Positions 61,022 to 64,000 of a DNA stretch of 64,000 bases are shown piece after piece (position 1 is the stretch's first letter; the number at the start of each line of letters is the position of its first letter). The position numbers were made by a program, and so were the translations under genes. The notes under the pieces are model-generated. The model worked only from the letters and a program-made list of their open reading frames with translations, was not told where the DNA came from and ran no database searches. This stretch comes from Lonicera japonica (lineage: Eukaryota; Streptophyta; Magnoliopsida; Dipsacales; Caprifoliaceae), in assembly GCA_021464415.1 (NCBI GenBank), contig CM038471.1, positions 14,932,029 to 14,996,028 on the forward strand. Reading direction: 5' to 3'.

Positions 61022-61077
61022 CATGATCGATCATGAACCAAAAAAATGTCCACAGAAGGGTCCATGATCGATCATGG
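61022..61077 (-). promoter_or_regulatory. Palindrome pair in TK2 LTR U3
   Basis: Two perfect palindromes occur: CATGATCGATCATG (61022-61035) and CCATGATCGATCATGG (61062-61077), with centres 41 bp apart. They occupy the same place in the LTR as the different palindrome pair in TK1 (19902-19941), upstream of the promoter zone in element orientation. A role as protein-binding dyads is inference. Confidence 0.45.
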
Positions 61078-61477
61078 TGGTCACTGCACCAACAACTGAC
61101 TTTCTGAGCCCAAAATGGACCTTGAAATGGATGAATCTCAACTCGGCGGCCTAAACACCAAAGTTGTAGAAGGTAAAGAAATGAAGATTGGTCGTAAACA
61201 GGGAATCGTTTGGACATCAGATGAAGAAGTTATGGCCTCTCAAAGTTGGCCAAAAATTGACGAATCGCGAAAAGTCGAATACGAGATTATTGCCTCGGTT
61301 TCGATCCGAACCACTCGAATAACATAATGATTAAACTTAATATACCTAACATGACATGTTAGAAGTATCGGGTCGAATACAAAGGGCTCTAAACCCAATG
61401 CTCACGCTTTAACAGAGATTAAACCTTAACCGAGTTTAAGAGAAGATCAACGCGGAAAAGGAACACGGGGTATTACA

Positions 61478-62030
61478 AAAATATACAGAAAGGAAAGTAA
61501 ATGGGAAAAAATAACTTTGAGGGGGCAAGGAAAATAACTGTCAGTTACAACAACCTAGTATAAAGAGAATTGAAAATCTTTTCACATTTTTCCTTTCGTT
61601 TCCCTCTACAAATCCGTGCAAGGAAGCTCCTAACCCAGCCTTCCAACATGAAAGATTTGCATGAATATACATTTTATAGCAAGTCCGAAATTCTATCCAT
61701 GTTCAAATTTGCTTCCCCATTTTCGGAAACCAACTCAACAACAAGAATTGCAGCGCAGAGACCATAAATTCGAAATCAACAACTCAAGTCGAATCGAGAC
61801 ATCAAAATCCGAAATTGCAAGCACTAATTTTTCTAATACAAGAACCAAGAGACAATTTCAAAGAGGAGAGAGAAGAGAGGAAAGACCCACTTACAATTTC
61901 GAGCCTTCATCGAAAATTATAAAGAGAGAGTGCAAGCCTTTGTTGTCTCCTTTAGAGGTCGAAATCTATTGCTCAAAATGGAAAGAAAGAGGTCGTCAGA
62001 AATGAAGTTTAGCTGAGGAACGAGCTGAAA

Positions 62031-62068
<38 letters not shown>

Positions 62069-62530
62069 ATCGAAATGGAGAGAGAGGGAGCTAGTCAGAA
62101 AGAGTTGGAATGGAGGAAGGAGCTGTGTGCTTTTTAGTTTTAGAGAGAGAGAGTATGAGAATGGGTTGTTGATCGAATGGCCAAAGCTACGAGAGAAACG
62201 TTGAGGCTCGTTGGGGTTATTTTTTTGAATTCGCGCCACACCACTAATGCGTACAAGATAAGTACTCTATATATAAATAAAGTGTACATATATATATATA
62301 TCATGGCAGCAAGAGTACTTTTTTGTTTCTTTAATATATGTAAAGTACACACACATATATATATAAAGTACATGAATATATATATAATCCTAATCATGAG
62401 GCCTTACTAAATATTTAAATAAAGTACTATTTGCTTAATCTTTCAATCAATCAATGCTGCCGATTTTTTTTTTAATCATAAAGCAAGCATCATGATCTTA
62501 ACCCATTAAATAACCCATTCAACAGTTAGA
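61478..62530 (-). other. CT-rich leader-like region, no gene recognised
   Basis: On the minus strand 61560-62230 is CT-rich, with a long CT run, and resembles the 5' UTR and promoter of a plant gene. No convincing start codon with a coding frame follows on the minus strand before TK2. A (GA)n microsatellite is at 62035-62065, and AT-rich simple repeats occupy 62260-62400. Confidence 0.3.
62035..62065. repeat. (GA)n microsatellite
   Basis: Fifteen GA units without interruption. Confidence 0.95.
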
Positions 62531-62588
62531 CGGCAGAAAAATAACCTGTGTGATTTATCTATGTCGATTTGACATATCACACAAATAT

Positions 62589-62589
62589 A

Positions 62590-62621
<32 letters not shown>
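62589..62621. repeat. Compound (AT)n(GT)n microsatellite
   Basis: About ten AT units run into six TG units. The surrounding sequence is AT-rich with more short TATA runs. Confidence 0.9.
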
Positions 62622-62788
62622 TCGTGTACGATTGCAACAACTAAAAACAACCAGTATATATATAAAAAACAACTATGTATATACATCTAACCAACATATA
62701 TAGACATATATCTGCGCTGTAAATAGTGTATACATCCATACCTTATAAATAAAAAAACTATACCTTAACTTTAATAAAATCACACAGT

Positions 62789-62930
62789 CTGAATCATAAA
62801 TAAATCAATTCTTAATAATTCAACCTGAAGACTGCTTTGATACCACTTGTTAGATCTTGTTGGTTTTAACAAGTGGTATCAAAGTAGTCTTCATGTTGAA
62901 TCATTAAGAATTGATTTATTTATAATTCAG
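62789..62930. repeat. 142-bp near-perfect inverted repeat (hairpin)
   Basis: Arms 62789-62852 and 62867-62930 (64 bp each, 4 mismatches) are separated by a 14-bp loop. Each arm contains AGTGGTATCAAAG, resembling a Met-tRNA PBS as found next to LTRs. The structure could be a head-to-head duplicate of a retroelement LTR/PBS edge, a MITE-like foldback, or a small-RNA precursor. No target duplication was seen. Confidence 0.85.
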
Positions 62931-64000
62931 ACGTATGATTTGTAACCGAGTGGTTAGCCTTCCAGATTTATACATATTTCTTTAAAGAATCCTTTAATCT
63001 TTTTCTATACTTTCTGCGATGATGGATATATCGTAAAAATAGAAATTACTTTTAAGTATCTACACATTAAAGGCCCACACTCTATTAGATACATTTAAAC
63101 CCAAATAACTTAAACCGGCCTTATTCGATCACTTTTAAAGTGGGTTAACCATTCAACAGTTCACAACACGCACATAATTATTTTACTTATAAACTTAATG
63201 TTGTATTAAAGATCCAACATGTTTAGCCGTATAAACTCAACATAATGCTTAAATAACCGCTTTTATATAGTCATTATAATGCGCTTATCATTCCCCATGC
63301 GTGAATTGGCAAATTAAGGAGCTTCTTAACTTTCGGGGCATTGCCCTAGGTCAGCTAAATCCGAATAGTTAGAAGTTTCTGATGAGCTCCATTTAGTCAA
63401 GGAGGCGGCATTTTAGTGCCACTTGCGAGTCCTTGTCATCTCGAAAGAGACCATTGAAGAAGGCATGACCTTTTGCCTATTTTTTTAATTCGGCCGACTT
63501 TTATTTATGTGTTGCTGTCCCTTTTCATTATTATGAGCCTATGTTGACTGCTGTTGAATTAGATTAGTGTAAGGAGGTGCACACCTGAAGGTATATATGT
63601 TGCTGATACTATATATGTGGGGGGAAATGTTTCCTATTGTGCCACCCGAAATCCCACTGAATCCCCAATATATTACTGTAAAAAAATATTAATGTATATT
63701 CAAATTAAAATTTTGAATCGGATGATAAAATTGAATCAATATACATATACATGTAGTCGTCTCGATTCAAGCAACTTATAGTTTAACGTCTTTGAGAATT
63801 TGTGAATTAAAAAGATTTATGATTTAGCAATAATTGTTTCTGAATGTCTTCATTTAATTTGATTAGATATATTTTCAACATAGTTGAGTTGTGGCTTTAT
63901 GTCTGTGATTCCCCAGGATCACTTCACCTATTTATACTTATTATAAGGTAAAATATGATGGTGTGTATTAATTTGTAGGATTATAATGAAGAACGGTGGT
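62931..64000. other. AT-rich intergenic DNA, no gene recognised
   Basis: No frame of useful length, no RNA gene and no element terminus could be supported. Confidence 0.45.

Larger units (their letters stand above)
48810..61477 (-). mobile_element. TK2: 3.4 kb solo LTR of a long-LTR element, split by E5, T1 and T2
   Basis: The LTR starts TGACGCACCG at 48810 and ends GGGGTATTACA at 61477 (minus orientation). Its pieces are 48810-48871, 54881-57075, 58699-59340 and 60965-61477, about 3.4 kb together. Each junction is explained by an insertion with a matching target duplication. The pieces are colinear with TK1's LTR: a GGCATGTGGA block near the start, an AAAACCCTAGCT block near 59140, a microsatellite, a promoter zone, and the GAAGTTATG block near 61226. 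No PPT or PBS lies next to it, so it is solo. Flanks AATTA and AAAAT do not form a target duplication. Confidence 0.72.

Overview
The window looks like repeat-dense, probably pericentromeric or centromeric DNA of a dicot plant. Nearly all of it is explained by nested Ty3/Gypsy LTR retrotransposons, one about 10 kb tandem satellite array with a monomer of about 175 bp, and fragments of CACTA DNA transposons. I see no intact host protein-coding gene and no rRNA or tRNA gene. The plant assignment rests on three things: chromovirus-type gag-pol proteins primed by initiator Met-tRNA, a TNP2-like CACTA transposase, and long LTRs starting TGTAACACC.

Layout. Positions 1-5420 hold a possible Copia LTR, a LINE-like tail, a TNP2 pseudogene split by a solo LTR (3039-3743), and a long-LTR fragment. 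From 5424 a CACTA-like terminus leads into intron-like sequence, hit by full-length element E1 (7218-14306, TSD TCATT) and two solo LTRs (14929-15673 and 16758-17532). A 65-bp exon-like island resembling plant APE2 lies between them. From 17822 to 25445 is a minus-strand element (TK1) with about 2.5 kb LTRs and no recognisable proteins. It is cut by E2 (25446-29784), an E1-family copy whose gag-RT core is inverted. The satellite array runs 29785-39793, with one retroelement fragment inside (30088-30834), and ends at a 100-N gap (39794-39893).

After the gap come a fragment of that same retroelement family, element E4 (40721-47806, apparently chimeric), a long-LTR fragment, and a 3.4 kb solo LTR (TK2, 48810-61477). 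TK2 was later hit by the very young element E5 (48872-54875, TSD GCCGT) and by two inverted, near-identical miniature elements, T1 (57076-58693, TSD TTACG) and T2 (59341-60959, TSD ATAGG). The last 2.5 kb holds CT-rich leader-like DNA, microsatellites and a 142-bp hairpin.

Common thread. E1/E2/S2, E4/E5/S1, the G3 fragments, S3 and T1/T2 look like one related group of chromoviruses, probably CRM-like. They share the Met-tRNA PBS, an AAGAGGAGGGGAA-type PPT, LTRs running TGAT...ATCA and, in most, a TATTTAAA promoter. In two families the pol frame runs through the PPT into the 3' LTR, which encodes a basic 74-residue tail of conserved length. T1/T2 keep only PBS, PPT and LTRs, and so must depend on proteins supplied in trans. 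The closeness of this group to a satellite with higher-order structure fits a centromeric setting, but that is inference.
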